The notes under the pieces: model-generated
Told to the model about the DNA's origin: nothing
The model's input: the letters and a program-made list of their open reading frames with translations, nothing else
Databases searched by the model: none
Translations under genes and position numbers: made by a program
Assembly (NCBI GenBank): GCA_037074705.1
Contig: CM073592.1
Coordinates: 29,112,629-29,176,628 of the forward strand
Reading direction: 5' to 3'
DNA: 64,000 bases
Source of the DNA: Zhengitettix transpicula
Lineage: Eukaryota; Arthropoda; Insecta; Orthoptera; Tetrigidae
Shown: positions 1-13,140 of the stretch, piece after piece
Layout of the letters: each line of letters starts with the position of its first letter
How positions within the stretch are numbered: position 1 is the stretch's first letter

Positions 1-240
1 ATACGCACAGAGTCATTAGTACTTAACTACTCGTGTTTGTCTTGAGAGGCCTACATGAGGATGGTCGTGTCTTTTATTTTAGTAGTGCGAGTGAGGCGTG
101 CGTTACTCACCCGGTTATTACCGTTGCGTGACTTGACGCTTCGTGAGGCCGGACTTAGCTGCTTGGTCTGCAAAGCACTTTCTTTTCCGCGACAAGGAAA
201 CCAAAACACAAACGCTAGCGGTCTGCGGATTTTACGGATC

Positions 241-262
241 CACACACACACACACACACACA
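241..262. repeat. (CA)n microsatellite
   Basis: An uninterrupted run of CA dinucleotides, about 11 units. It produces the cysteine/valine and threonine/histidine runs in the overlapping open frames, which marks those frames as non-coding. Confidence 0.95.
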
Positions 263-1351
263 CGCTGCTAATAACGTTACACAAACGAACACCTCGGAAC
301 AAGCAAACAAATTCTGGACCAACAAAATAGCATCCAACGCCAGTACAATCACGTCAATCAGAAATCGCGGCAAGACGAGGTCTTCATAATTGGTATTATT
401 TAGCGTTTTCACTTTTTATGCCCCCGCCCCCTCAGTAATAACAAAATTATGACAGTCAAGATAAAAAAAACGAGGATATTTTCATTCTAAATTAATTAAC
501 TTTTTCTCTATATTGTCCATAATCATAAAAGCAAGAACACTCAGATTGGCATTTAGTAGCGCAAATCCTCTTCTCCGTTACGTTCTTACCTCATATTTAA
601 AAATATTTCAAGGAATGTTTTCATAATTAAAGAGAATATGTTGCCACATTTCATAACTCAGACAGACTGGATGAAAATTTCGCTCCCCATCTGCTGTTAA
701 TTGAGCAAAAAGAATTGATGGGGATATTTTTACGGCTTCTGCTTTGTGCATCCGGCATTCAATGTGATTTTTATAAGATTATGGTTCCGTGGGATTTTTT
801 TAGACATTTTTAAAAAAAACGCTTTTTTGCCTTCCAAGACAAATGAAGAAATTATGGAACGATAAAAGGTTCCTGTGGTTTGCCTGTCTAATTCATAGAA
901 ATAATTATTTTTAGGGAGAAACAGCAGCACTTTGAGCTTCAGCTGACATTGTTGACACAAGTGTCTATTGAAGGTCCATCAAGCATGTACCTGTGCACGT
1001 GAAGTGTGTATATATAAATGTATTCGCTGAAATATCAAGAGGTTTCTGAATCTTATAGGCACCGCGAAATGTTTTGCATTGATGACGAAACTGGTAGAAA
1101 TGGAAGTGATTGGGAATTTAAACGTATGAGGCTTGCTTTCTGTTCAACTTCTGTGGGTTGCTGGCGACGCTATTTTCTGACGAGTAAATTACAGTATATA
1201 TAGAAAATTCGCATTACAGCACAGAGAAAAACTCCAGACCGTAAGACATTAATATTAGAAATTTCTAATACATGTATAAAATAAACATTGAATGATAAAT
1301 GAATTAATAAATTTTACACAGTTCATTACCAGTCTCAGATTTCTCAATGTT

Positions 1352-1387
1352 GACGTTTCAGCGGTCATTTTCTACCGCTGTCTTCAG
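1352..1387 (-). other. hammerhead-like RNA module
   Basis: Read on the minus strand, an intact CTGAAGA box is followed by a C, a perfect 6-bp stem II (AGCGGT paired with ACCGCT around an 8-base loop), then GAAA and CGTC. This is the order of a type I hammerhead core: CUGANGA, stem II, GAAA, short stem III, NUH. ACGT is self-complementary, so stem III could form only between two copies. The flanking stem I is weak and there is one extra base before stem II, so self-cleavage is uncertain. Confidence 0.5.
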
Positions 1388-4365
1388 ACTATGTCGCTGC
1401 GTGACGTGTGGCGTGGTATTTATAGGGTCGGACTCCTCCAAGTCTCTATGCTGCGATCAGATTGGCCGTTGAGGATCGCCTGACGACCAGTGTCAAGGAC
1501 ACGTGTGTGGCCGTCATCAATAGAAGAAAATGTTGATAAATATATCAGAATAAAAGAAATTATAAAAAAGATAGAATTAGGCTGAGGTTCCAGGACTACA
1601 AGTTACTTAGAAAAATAAATATCCACAAAATTTCTTTGAAAGAAACATTTTAAATACGAATATTAATTTTAAATTTGGTAAACACTTCAAGTTGTTTTTA
1701 TGTGAAACGCAACATGTTGTGTAGTTAGTAAAATTTATATCAGAAACTTTTAAAATTATTATAATTTAGTATGACTGACTTTTATAAAAGTATATTTTAT
1801 TAAACCACAGACTTGAAAGTTTTACAATGCATGGTCGTAACTCAGTCTGGTCAACTGCACCGGAAAACTCAAAATATATTCAACACCCGCTACCGAATCA
1901 TATAAAATTAATAATGGACTGTTTACGAGTATTCTAATGTGGTTAATGTTCTCATAATACAAATATTTTATCTTCACTAGAAAGAACTGTTCTCTGTATG
2001 CGTCAGCGCTTTAAAGAAATTCCCAAACGTGCCCTTAAACGAATTTTTTCTCCACTGCTGCCCGAAGAACGTTAACCATTGTGACCAAATTTTGCGTTTA
2101 CTAATTATCGTAAGTGTGATCATAAAACTCGAATATAATAAATTAACCGAATATGTCAGAATTTAACACAGATTAATTGATACAATCCATATCAACTTTA
2201 GGATTGAAAATCATCTATAGTAGCAAAAACGAAGGGGACAAAAATCAAGATTGATGATTTAAACAGGAATTGTTACAGACGTCGACTGTGGTCACAAGGT
2301 GTGAGTTATTTGTTGACGTAAAGGACAAAAGTGCCACGTCCATATTTGCCCGAAACCTTGGCAAGGAATCCCGGGACACCCATTGGTCCGTTCAAATATT
2401 TGAAATGCTCGGGTCACGTGTCGTCTTGGATCAAGGTTGCTTGCGGGCTGCATACGTTATTTACCACCTCTTCATCTCCGTAACAACACCTGTTGCGCAA
2501 GATGAGCGTCTTTATGTTCCTTGCAGGACTCTCGAAGCATCCTGAGAACTCCTGGAATACTTGTATCGATTAATTTTTCTTTTATTTCCTTAGAAACACG
2601 GAACTGAATAAGGATTTATCGTTCTGCGCCATTACCCTAGCTAAGAAAATTATATTAAGAGTATTGACAGTTTTTTTTAACTAAATCGTATAAATGTAAA
2701 TGATACATAATGTTTCATTCTTATTTTGAATATAAACGAAGATGAAAAAATAAATGGAACGTTACAATTAATGCAGAAAGTCGGACGTATTAATATTTCT
2801 GAATAAACCTATCTAAATAAAAAAAACCGTCAAGATTAAGCCTCAATGCAAAATATTTCATTACATGTTAAAGAACGCAATCATGAATTTAATTTTTAAA
2901 ATATTAAAATACTACATAGATTGTTTCAAACCAAAACTTAGATTCGCCGAAGCAATTTATATAACTGAAAAAAAATCTAAGCCTGTAAATTAGAAGGATC
3001 TGAAATATTCCTATACCATGAACACATAATTAATAACTCATTAAAATGAAAATAATGTAATGAAATATATTGTCACTGTTATTCAAGAATATTGAGAGAT
3101 ATAATCGAGAAACAAACTGAAATTTCGATATATCGATCAACAAATTTTAAATAGTTGCTTAAACTGTCATAATAGATTTTAAACCCAGGTTTATTTTATT
3201 TCTAACCATTTTTTAACCTGAATACTAAACTACTTGTTTTTTATTATGTACTTTTATGTATATATAATACTGTTAGTAACTTGTAAATCATTTTCAATGT
3301 ATATGTGTGACGTATTAAAACGAAAGGGACTAATTTAAATAAATGAAACTGTTTGGAGGATGCGTTTGGTTTCAGGTGTGTGGGAAAGCTTTCGGCTTCT
3401 CAGTAAAATTTCGCAAAGAAGACAAATACAAATATTTCTTTACGTGATAAATGGAAGGTTGTTAGTCGTTCCCACAGCCGTCTTCAGTCAAACAGCACGA
3501 GACTTAAAGCGCTGATTGAAATGTAAATGGCAAACATTTCTCGAGCGTCAAACACGGGTGTTATGAGAATTCTCTTTCTCCTTTGGCCGCGGTCTTGCAA
3601 CAAAACAGCCACAGAATGAAACTACACATGTAAAGAGAGAGAGAGAGGTGACAGACAGCGAGACTAATGTAAACTACGGCGACGGCTTGACACCTACGTA
3701 GATGACATTAACATAAAGTACGTTCACGTGCCTACGAATCCCCGGGGACACGAGAGGAGTTTCTGACGTGTTTATTCGACACTTAAAAGTTTCCTTATCT
3801 GTCAAACTAATGGAGTCACATAAAGGAGATTTGAGTAGCAACATCCACATTGTCTTTAAAAACTATACGACTGATCTCGCATTCCTGTAACCTGTTATAT
3901 TATAAAGTATACTGAAGAAAATCCCGTAATGTTAATAACTTCAGCAGTAAATAATTATACCTATATATGAAGGGAATTACATTTTGTTTAAATGTAGTTC
4001 ATGTTCTTACTTCTCTTCTAGGGTCCGTCCTTTGGCTACCTTCTATAGTTAACATTTCAAGCAAAGACGTCAAAATTTCTGTCAGGTCATAAGATACCAC
4101 CAGATTAAAAGTGGAAATCTCGATTGAGAGGTACGAGGAAAACTCAGCGTTTGTAAGAAACATTATCAACTTCACTGATAACCGACTTACGATGTCTCAT
4201 TCGAGGACATTCATTCATTCCTATTTTACTTGAAATTTTGCTTTCTAGTCCTGAGACAGGATAAAGTTCGCTCTGATCATAATTTGGGGTCTGACCATCA
4301 ACAGATAAGTAGTATAAATAAAAAAAATTAAGATATAATTCATGACCATTAACAGACATTCTTAT

Positions 4366-4570
4366 AATGAATAAGAAAAGTAGCTAATACAGACAAAACT
4401 ACCACACAACCTTTCTGGGTTCCTTGTTCCTTTCGTCAGGTGCTAAGAAGAGCCTAGAGAAACACAACTGCACTGGTCAGGGCCCCAGAAACGTGGTGTG
4501 GTATTTATTTTACCTTTTTTTGTCTGTATTGGCTATTTTTCTTATTCATTTTCAATTAAACGTAATTTTT
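4366..4570. repeat. foldback element with hammerhead-like arms (copy M1)
   Basis: Imperfect terminal inverted repeats bracket this element. The left end (AATGAATAAGAAAAGTAGC) matches the reverse complement of the right end (GGCTATTTTTCTTATTCATT). The left arm read on the minus strand contains CACCTGACGAAAGG, a GAAAGG box and GTTGTGTGG. The right arm repeats the CAGAAACGTGGTGTGG half on the plus strand. Related copies lie at about 25,547, 59,871 and 61,773. A T-rich tail follows the right arm, as in the other copies. Confidence 0.6.
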
Positions 4571-4624
4571 TTCATTTTAGACAATTTTATAATTAAAATA
4601 AATTAATAATCATAAAAATTTTAT

Positions 4625-5400
4625 TCAACAGGACAACAAAATTTCTGTACATATTTTTATCCTCTTCAGGTTATTTCTGACTGAAAGGTTTGACGATTTT
4701 ATACGAAAATTTTTCCTCACTCTGAGTATGAATATTAATTCTTACTAACATATGTTCTCTTACTGATTACATGCAATATGATTTAATTAAACTTAATAAA
4801 ACAGGAAACTACAGTATATAAAAATTCTAAGTTCTGCAAGAAACAATACAATATTTCATATTACAAATTTATATAAAAAAAATTCAAAGTAAAATACATA
4901 AATAAGAGTACAAATTATTTTGCATTAACACATAACAAATTTGTGATTGTAAATATTTATTATTAAATTAAAATAATGCTGAATATTCATGATTTTATTT
5001 TAATTATTGGATTGTTGATCACTCAATGTTTGTTCCTCAAAAAAGAAAAATGCTGTTATTATTAACTGAAGATAAAGTTTAAGAAAAAAATTTTAAATAT
5101 AAAACTCGTGATTTCAATTATTAGATTCATTGTTCTTTACACCACTGTGGTTTTTATTGTTGATGTATAACTACTGTATTGTTCCCTTCACCTCTGGGAG
5201 TTTTTACATGTTTCAGTTGTCTGATTTATTAAGCTAAATAAAATTATTTGGCACATAGGTAAATCAGTTTGATTAACAATTAATATATATATATATATAT
5301 ATATATAGTCAGACTGCGGAAAAATACATGTCATCGACAAACCTTTCAGTTAGACCCAGCCTAAAGAAGGGCAAATATGTACAGAAAGGATGTTAATTAA
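4625..5400. repeat. repeat unit with inverted hammerhead-like ends
   Basis: The left end read on the minus strand contains CCTGAAGAGGAT, a GTACAGAAA box and TTTTGTTG. The right end read on the plus strand contains CCTAAAGAAGGGC and GTACAGAAAGG. The two ends share further inverted sequence (AACCTTTCAGT). The roughly 650 bp between them is AT-rich, without an ORF, and contains a TA microsatellite. Probably an old non-autonomous element. Confidence 0.35.
5283..5307. repeat. (TA)n microsatellite
   Basis: A run of about 12 TA units inside the AT-rich repeat unit. Confidence 0.95.
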
Positions 5401-6568
5401 ATATTTAAGGATAAATAATTTTGTTTGAATTATAAAAAAAAATCTGTTAATGCTCGTTAAATATGTGTTGTTAATAAAAAGAAACATAATAAATTATTAT
5501 TTAAATTATAATCAGTATTGAAAAAGAAAACATCATATAAGGGCAGAACGATTATTTAAGTAGCAGAAGTCTAAAGATGCAGATTAGTTGCGGATGCAAT
5601 TTAATACTGACGTTAAACAAGAAATAGTGTGTTCTTTTCGAGAATTTATTTATGGTAACTGTATTTGCACTGACTTGAGAACCGTATTTTACGCGAAGGT
5701 AGAGTTATTTTAAGAATCTCTACGCAATAAGCAGTTTGGTTGTCGCCCTTGATGTCGTCGAGAAAGGAAGGCGTTTGGAGGGACTTCTATATTTACCCCG
5801 CGACTGCACGAGTCCAAAACGGAGCTGGCACTCGACACAGTTCCACGACTAGACACGGGTCTAAAAGCCTTCACTGCCTCCAACACCTGGCAAGACGTCC
5901 AGCGTAGAACAACAATATCCATTTTATTTTTAAGTAAAGAATTACAATCAGTGGGGATTTATTTTGTGCAGGAAACGAGATATTTTTAAATTTCATTAGT
6001 ATTTAATTTTGACAATAAATATTTAATCAACAAAGCTAATGTTCCCAAGGCGAGACATTCCTATCTTTGGTTTACGTAGTCAGCAGGTGCCAAGAATTAA
6101 ATCAACTGTCGTCTGAAAATCAACAAAGCAACATAATTTGACTTAGAGAGTCGTATATGTTCTTTAATGGATGCGGGTTGAGTTTAGAGAACGACAAAGA
6201 AACATGAATTGACTGAGGGAGTCGCATATATATTTTTACGAATGTAATTATCGTTTCGAGAGTATTGAATCAAGATTCTTTCACTGAGGTAGTATTTTTA
6301 TTTGAGGCAGTTTTCTTAAAATTAGTTTTACGGAGGTGTTGCCTATATTTCAAAGCGGTTGGATTTGCATTTACCGTTTGGAGATCGCAATTACAAGTTA
6401 TCTTCGATATTCGACTGACTCATTTACGAACGACTAGACTGGACTCTGATCAGCTACAGTCTTTTGGTTGTTGCTGGTCATTTGTGGGTTCCACCGGTGA
6501 CCGGAGACTTCACTACGATTCCACACGGACAGTCATTTTTACTTTCTTGTGAAGTAACGGTAATATAT
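5401..6568. other. gene-free region
   Basis: No gene supported. Short overlapping frames occur around 5,710-5,920 and 6,265-6,550 with moderately higher GC, but neither shows splice signals or a recognisable domain. Confidence 0.5.
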
Positions 6569-7616
6569 TGTAATACCAATTAATGTAATTTAATTGTTGA
6601 CGGTACGGGTGCTTAAAGACAGCGGGTCTTTCTTTGTTAACAATGGGAGACTGGAAACCGCGTGCCTAGGGGAACGCAGTCTACGGCGAGAAGCGAAACG
6701 GAAAAGTCTACATCGAGAACTGGGACATAGCGGATCCAGAATTATGAATAGGGCTATCTAGGAAGTCCAACGGCGAGGTATAATAGTTTACATAAAACGC
6801 AAGTAAACAGTTTTGACGGAGAGACTTATAAAATCGCAGTTTGGAATAAGAAGTTTTGCTTCACAAACTGAACAAATTTTCGCATAGAGAGACTTTGAGG
6901 AGATCTACGTCCGAGGACTGACTGAGGGTGAGATGATCCAGGTTCCAGAATAGCAGAGATCCAGAGCAACTACCGCGTGTTCAAAATCTAATGAGTAGAA
7001 TCAGTGTATAATGGCCTGTTTAGTGGTTGTTGGCTTCAATATACAAGAGTCCGAACTGGTAACAGTAGCACCGTCGTGAGTACAAAACAATTATTAATGA
7101 CTGTAAACTATAATTAAAGGGTATAGTCAGATTACGTTCGCGTTTTTCTTTTCATTCGTTTTCTTTTACTTTTGTATTTAATATTGTAGTCCGTTAACTT
7201 CAATGAGTTTGGATTGTTAATATTTTAGTTCATTGTATTTGTTCTATCAAACCCAGTGGTGAACCTGAGATAATGAGAAATTCAACGTAATTGATTGTAA
7301 AATTATAAAGCTATATTTTCATAGAACGCCACAAATTAATAAGATCAAATTTTAAATATTTGTTTGTTAAATTGACGGAATTCGGCGTGCAAAGCAGGGA
7401 TTGATTATAAGGTGTAATTATCAACAATAAATTTTTAAATACATAATAATTTTGTTAATTATTCCTATTAATTAAGACCATCTTATTTAATTTAATCAAC
7501 CTTTTAAATCATTACATAAATTGGCGTCGTCAACGTGTGTCTAACTAGCATTCAAATTTTAATTAATTTTTTGTTTAATAATTTAATTAAATTAAATCTT
7601 CTATTTAATCATTACA
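6569..7616 (+). mobile_element. LTR retrotransposon remnant (LTR plus primer-binding site), copy A
   Basis: The segment starts TGTAATACC and ends ATTACA. It is flanked on both sides by ATAT, a 4-bp target duplication. Near 7,521 an internal ATTACA is followed by TTGGCGTCGTCAACGTGTG, a putative tRNA primer-binding site that is also present at 30,848 and, in variant form, at 24,555-24,573. The sequence CAGTGTATAA-TGGCCTGT, near 7,003, recurs in copy B. No gag or pol reading frame remains. Likely an LTR plus leader produced by internal deletion or recombination. Confidence 0.6.
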
Positions 7617-10600
7617 ATATATCTGTGAATCATAATTTTTGTTTTCACGATAGGCCCCGAAATCCTATATTGAGATACGATATTTGTTTATTTTAAAATG
7701 GTTTTTACTGTTCGATTTTTTCATGATATTAGTCGTGTTCATTACAACATAGTGTAAAAGGAATGTGATATTCGTATCATACTATGATTGGTGAATGTGA
7801 TTTGTAGGAGTGAAAGCTGTGTAGTGTCAATCTCGTGAAGCTTATTTGTTAGGAAGGCGTCTGTCATAAAGAAAGTTTTTTTTCCGATTTGCTTTATACT
7901 TGATTAAGAATGATGACAAAATTGTATCAATGCTTCACGCCTCATGTACTCATGGAATAATACATCTAATGTTATGTTACCTTAGTTAAATTGAAGCAAT
8001 ATTACGTTTATAAACAATTTTAGGGAAATATGTCTGTTTAAGGGTGATGCATGATGCTTCAACAAAGATAGCTAATTGGAGGAAGCTGAACTTACTCTTC
8101 GCTCCAAACAGCGAGTTCACGCCTTACCTGTAACAAAGAAATAAAATTGAATATAGTGTAAATGTAAACTAACTGTAAAGTACAAATATAAAACTTTCAA
8201 CAAGTCTAACAGAAATATTAGCTTAGATCTCATTTAAACAGTTCTATATCACCAGAGCTAAATTGGTCTTACTTAATTCCGCCCTATAGACAAATTTTCA
8301 TGTCGATTGTATACACTTTGAGGAACAAGAAATGTGAATGGGATTTGTTTTATAATGAGGGAGTTTGGAGAGCAATATAGCCACTATTCTTTTGACTGAG
8401 GGAGTCGTTTATGCATTTTCTGGAAAACTTCATACTTTTAAAATACTACATACGTTCTAATGAACTGTTTAGTTTCTTTATATATGTCATGCATATATTC
8501 TTCATTATTAATCCTTAGTTTGGTTTAATTTCCTTAATAAATTTAGGCTCTAAATTTTTCTCCTACTTTTTAAATTAAAATAATATAATAGTTTACCGTT
8601 AAAATGAAAAAAAGTAAGAATGTTGTTATCAGCTTATTTATTACACCCTATTGTTTCAGTCACGCGTTAAATTTGTGAAATTTTAATTAGTTACATTTGT
8701 TTTCAGGAGTCATCAAAATCTGCATTTTTATTAAAAAAATTATTTATTTTTATAAATATCCAGTTTGTATTATCTGTGGACATAATTTTAATGACACTCG
8801 TAAACTTTTCTGCCCGAGTTTGAGAGTGCAGGCGACTACACAAATAACCAAGTCCCTCTCCGTAGCCTTCAGGACTGTTTTATCAGAACGACGTAGAAAC
8901 CCAAGGCGCCAGCAAAGGCTAATGGCACTGCGATGGCGCCTGGAGAAAGATACTGGACTACAGTTGCCACGAAAATTCCACTTCTAATGGCTGTGATACG
9001 ACAAAGAGCTCAAAGTGTCGGACGGTGAACATCGTTGCATAAATACTGATGTCAAAACATTGTGGAAAGGACATAACTTAAACATCTTCCTAAGCGAATT
9101 ATTAAGAAAAATAATGAGTGGGAAAAATTTGTATACTGTTTATATTTGGATATCAGGGTAATAGTTTTTATTTTAATATTTCAATTATTTAATTTTTCTT
9201 AAGTTTGATTTAAATTAACCAACTGTAATACATTCAGTTGCCCTGATCAACATAAATAAAACACTTTTACTTTCTTTGAAAGTAGTTTCCAATACAATCA
9301 ACTTCATTTTATTAACCTAGTTGCCTCGCCTTTGGCGCATCTCGAAAATTCTTACTGGTAAAATTTATTTGATTTCCTCAATTATTCTGGACGAAGCAGG
9401 CTTAACACAAAGTCTTCGAGTTCTTCCACATTTTCCGTTTGCATCGTCTTCATTGTCGATACGAAATCTTTCCCCCAGGACGAGATATTAATTTTCGTTT
9501 CCTTATATTGTTATCAATTTTCTGCGAAAGAACAGTGACAACATAAGATAAAAGGTTAAATCTCGCTTTGTTACCATTTTAAATCAAAAGTTCCGTAAAT
9601 TTTTCTGAATCCGATCTTGAGAGAGTATCCGCCATAGTCTCCGCTTCTCCGTTGTCCGTTATTTAATTTTTTGATATAATTAAAAGGATTCATAGTCGTT
9701 TCATTCACTCTTTATGAATTTAATGTGTGTAATGTTGTATATTGCTAGTTTAATGATATTGTTACTTATCGCGTGCCATTTGGGATCCCTAAGTTCCGCT
9801 GCGGTGTTTCTTTGATTCAAACTAACGCAGTTTTCAGAGACAATAAAATTAATTAAATGTTATTTTTTGTCAACGTGGCAATGTTCAAGCACACTTGAAA
9901 AAAACTATATAAAGTTTAATTATTGCATATTTGACTAGATTTAAGATCGATAAACTTGAACGATGGTGATGGTTGCGAGTGGGAAACAGGTTATGGGCCT
10001 TTTTTCTCCCGCGTAGGTGATGAAGTTCATTGACTAAGGCTGTTACGACGCAAAAATAAGTTTGCACGCGGCGGAACGTGTTGGCGCTGAGGACTTGATC
10101 CCTGGAGGCAGTATTTTACCCACGTGGCAACACTTGTTTGGGTCGTAAATGGTGTGTTTGCGCGCGTGGGCAGAAGGCGTGGCAGTCGCACGCAGGTGTC
10201 CTCGCAAGGTCAACACGCACTTCTCAGCATCCATCTCACCTCACACGTTGCTTATCCAACACCACCTCTTACAGATTTACAATTACCTCGTTCCACTACG
10301 TCCGTCGAGAGCCGACGTCACGTTACGGTCGCTGATTGAAAAAGTAGAAAACGCTCAAATGTACGTACAATCGTATGATATTTGCAGTATTAAATATTTA
10401 TTTCCGTTCTAACTGATAGTACTGAAGATGCACTTAAGATGACATGTAACTGATTCTAGACATTTATGGTTTCTAAAACGAAAAAAAAAAATTGATTCTG
10501 CGTGAAATACGACATTGTAGTGATAAAGACATATGCAGTTTCATTTATAATTTTCCTGTGCGTAATCCTTTCTCTTTATTTAATTCCCTACGTTGAGAGG

Positions 10601-12879
10601 CTTTCATCTCGCCAGTCCCCCAACAATCCTATTAGCGTCCTCGTTACGCCTATCAAATTTCAATTCCGCTGGTCCCTATTGATATCGTTAGCACCGATTC
10701 AAAACTTTCTTCTCACTGTCAATTTTATATGACAGTGATTCAGTATCTGTAGACTTATTTCCCAACGGGGTCATCTCGAAATTGTCACGTTCCAGTGGTC
10801 GCAAAAAAATCAACTGCTACTCCAAAAAATGTTACTCTTCACGCGGCTTTTCTTGGTTGACGATAAATTAAATGGAAAAGCAAAGTGGCGTCTTATATTC
10901 TATAAGCGTGCCATGAGAATAAAGTTTTAAGCCGTCTTTTCATATATCTTTGTAGAATATTCAAAACACACAGCATTACTTCTTATACTCAGGGTTTAAA
11001 GTGAGTGGCTCCCTTCACGGTTCGAGGGGACGCTCCTGCCGGGTTGCATTTCGGAAGGCGCGCTCACTTTTTGTGAAGAGGAGTGTACATACACCACTAA
11101 TAACAACTAATGGCTTATTCGATTTGAATATAGAGAGAAAATTTTCTATAATCATCTAGTATTAAATATACCGTTACATCAATTAGTTTCAAACAAATTG
11201 GTGTCTAACATTACGCCATCATCCCCTGTAAATTTTCCCTCTTCACGAATATCACAAACGACTCGGCAAACTAAAGATATTATTTAAGTAATTTCTTATC
11301 AGTGTTTCCAGAAAATAGGGCAATGCCATCTGTATCCTTAATTATGTGAGTTGCTTCTAAATCATGACTTCAGAACCTCGGATAACGACGAATGGTCTAT
11401 AAGAAAAAAACTTCTCGATCAACGACGCAAGTTCGCCAGTGATACATTCTCTATCGTTGGTGTGAATAATGTACGCCTTTCCACTGATCATCCTACACTT
11501 TGCAAGTATCGTCTACTTATATTCTCACTGATATATTTTATGATAAATGTATTTCCGTAGTATTTTCATCTCGTGGAACACGTTCAATTTTTAAATCGCT
11601 GTAACAAACTGCAGAACGTAAACATCTCCCGCGATCACTCTTTTCTCCTTGTAGTTTCCACGTCTACGGTTGTTATATAACAGTGGTAGTCTGAATGAAA
11701 GGAGCAGCTGCGAAGTGTGTTACGAAATGAATGGAGCGCTTTGAGCCATTCACTTCACAGCTTCTCACCCCGAGTCCTCACAGAGAGGATCATATTTCTA
11801 AATAACACAACGCGACGGCCAAAGAACGTCCAGGTACACAGAAGCGTCGTCAAGAGAACTCTTGAAACAATACCTGATATAAAATTAAAATTACATTATA
11901 TGTTTTAATTTTATAATACATGAATAAACTGGCCTTAAGTCAGAAAAAAATTAATAATTGACTAAAATATTTTTAAAATAAAAATTTCAGAAGGATTCGT
12001 ACTTAATTTAGGTCATCATTGCGGGTACATTGGAATATTATAAATAAATTCTTCAATTATTATCTCCCAATAATGTATTTTCAGTAAAATTTTAAATGCA
12101 TTTGCCTTTGTTAATTATTAAATATATTACGACTTTTGACCAGTCTATGTTTTAAAATAAAATAATTAATTATTAAACAAAAATAAATAAATTTCGGATA
12201 TTATAGAGCGTCGTAGAAAAACCTTATGAGTAAAGATTTATAAAAAAAATTAATGACGTATACACAGTTGAAGTAAAGGAATGAGACAAATCATTATTTT
12301 GTTATATATTAGCAAGAGATATTGAATAAAATTAAAATATCTTATGCTGCTTGACTGTACAGAACTTACCTTTCTCTATTTTGTTTTCAAATATTAACAT
12401 AAGGTAAAAAGGAATTAAATTCTTCACCTCTCAGTTTTGTGGTTTATATATAATATTTATCAAAAACAAATCTCATTTGACATATTATAAAATTTCATGC
12501 AAGGGAAAAAAAAACAATTTCCTGTTTTCTTTCATGTAAAATAGATTACAAATAATCGTCGCTGACTAAACTGATAAGATTCTAATATTAGCTAGGTCGT
12601 ACAGTGTTCTATATTATTCTGTCCTTATCGCGATTAAATTTAATTTAATCTGGATATCTGAGTTTGATAACTGCATGCTTGAAGCTTATTTACATTGACA
12701 CTTTTACCTTCAAGCTGAATAATTTTATTTATTAAATTCACGATTATACTGTTACAATGTTCGCGAGATACAAAGTATATTATAACTAAAAATAATTTTT
12801 CTTTTCTTGTATAATTTTCATATAGTAATAAACAGTTTATTTAATGTCTCGTATAAATTGAGAAGTGGCCATCGCAACG

Positions 12880-13140
12880 GGCTCTATATAAGAACTGTAA
12901 CAGTCTGCACTGCGCATCGTCTGTTAATTTGACTGAAGTGGAGCGATAGGACTTTGTTAACGATTCTGGTGCGGTTTTAGGTAGAGGGCGAGGCCCTGCC
13001 ATTCTAACTGTGCTTCCTGCACGGCGCTATCGAGCTCCCGTTAGGACTCGTATCCGGACACCGAACAGGACAGGACAGAGCACACTCGCCGATCTCTGCC
13101 AAAGACCAGCTACCAAACGGGATCGAACGTCCCTCAACTA
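12880..13140 (+). promoter_or_regulatory. possible TATA-box core promoter with GC-rich leader
   Basis: A CTATATAAG motif sits about 30 bp upstream of a roughly 250-bp GC- and CpG-richer stretch in otherwise AT-rich DNA. That arrangement fits a core promoter and 5' leader, either of a host gene whose coding exons are not visible here or of an old transposon. No start codon with a convincing reading frame follows. Confidence 0.2.

Larger units (their letters stand above)
1..4365. other. gene-free AT-rich region
   Basis: I see no supportable gene. Open frames are short, overlap on both strands and lack recognisable domains. The only structured items are a CA microsatellite near the left edge and one hammerhead-like module around position 1,370, both listed separately. 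A possible second, degenerate module lies near 3,480-3,500 on the minus strand (CTGAAGA followed later by GAACGAC), but it is too eroded to call. Confidence 0.6.

Noticed and set aside
3365..3420. Hammerhead-like string near CTGAGAAGCCGAAAGC (minus strand)
   Set aside because: The space between boxes is too short for a stem II and the flanks do not pair.
10043..10412. Overlapping GC-rich frames on both strands
   Set aside because: A possible SINE-like segment. All three plus-strand frames and a minus-strand frame are open at once, which reflects composition and not coding.
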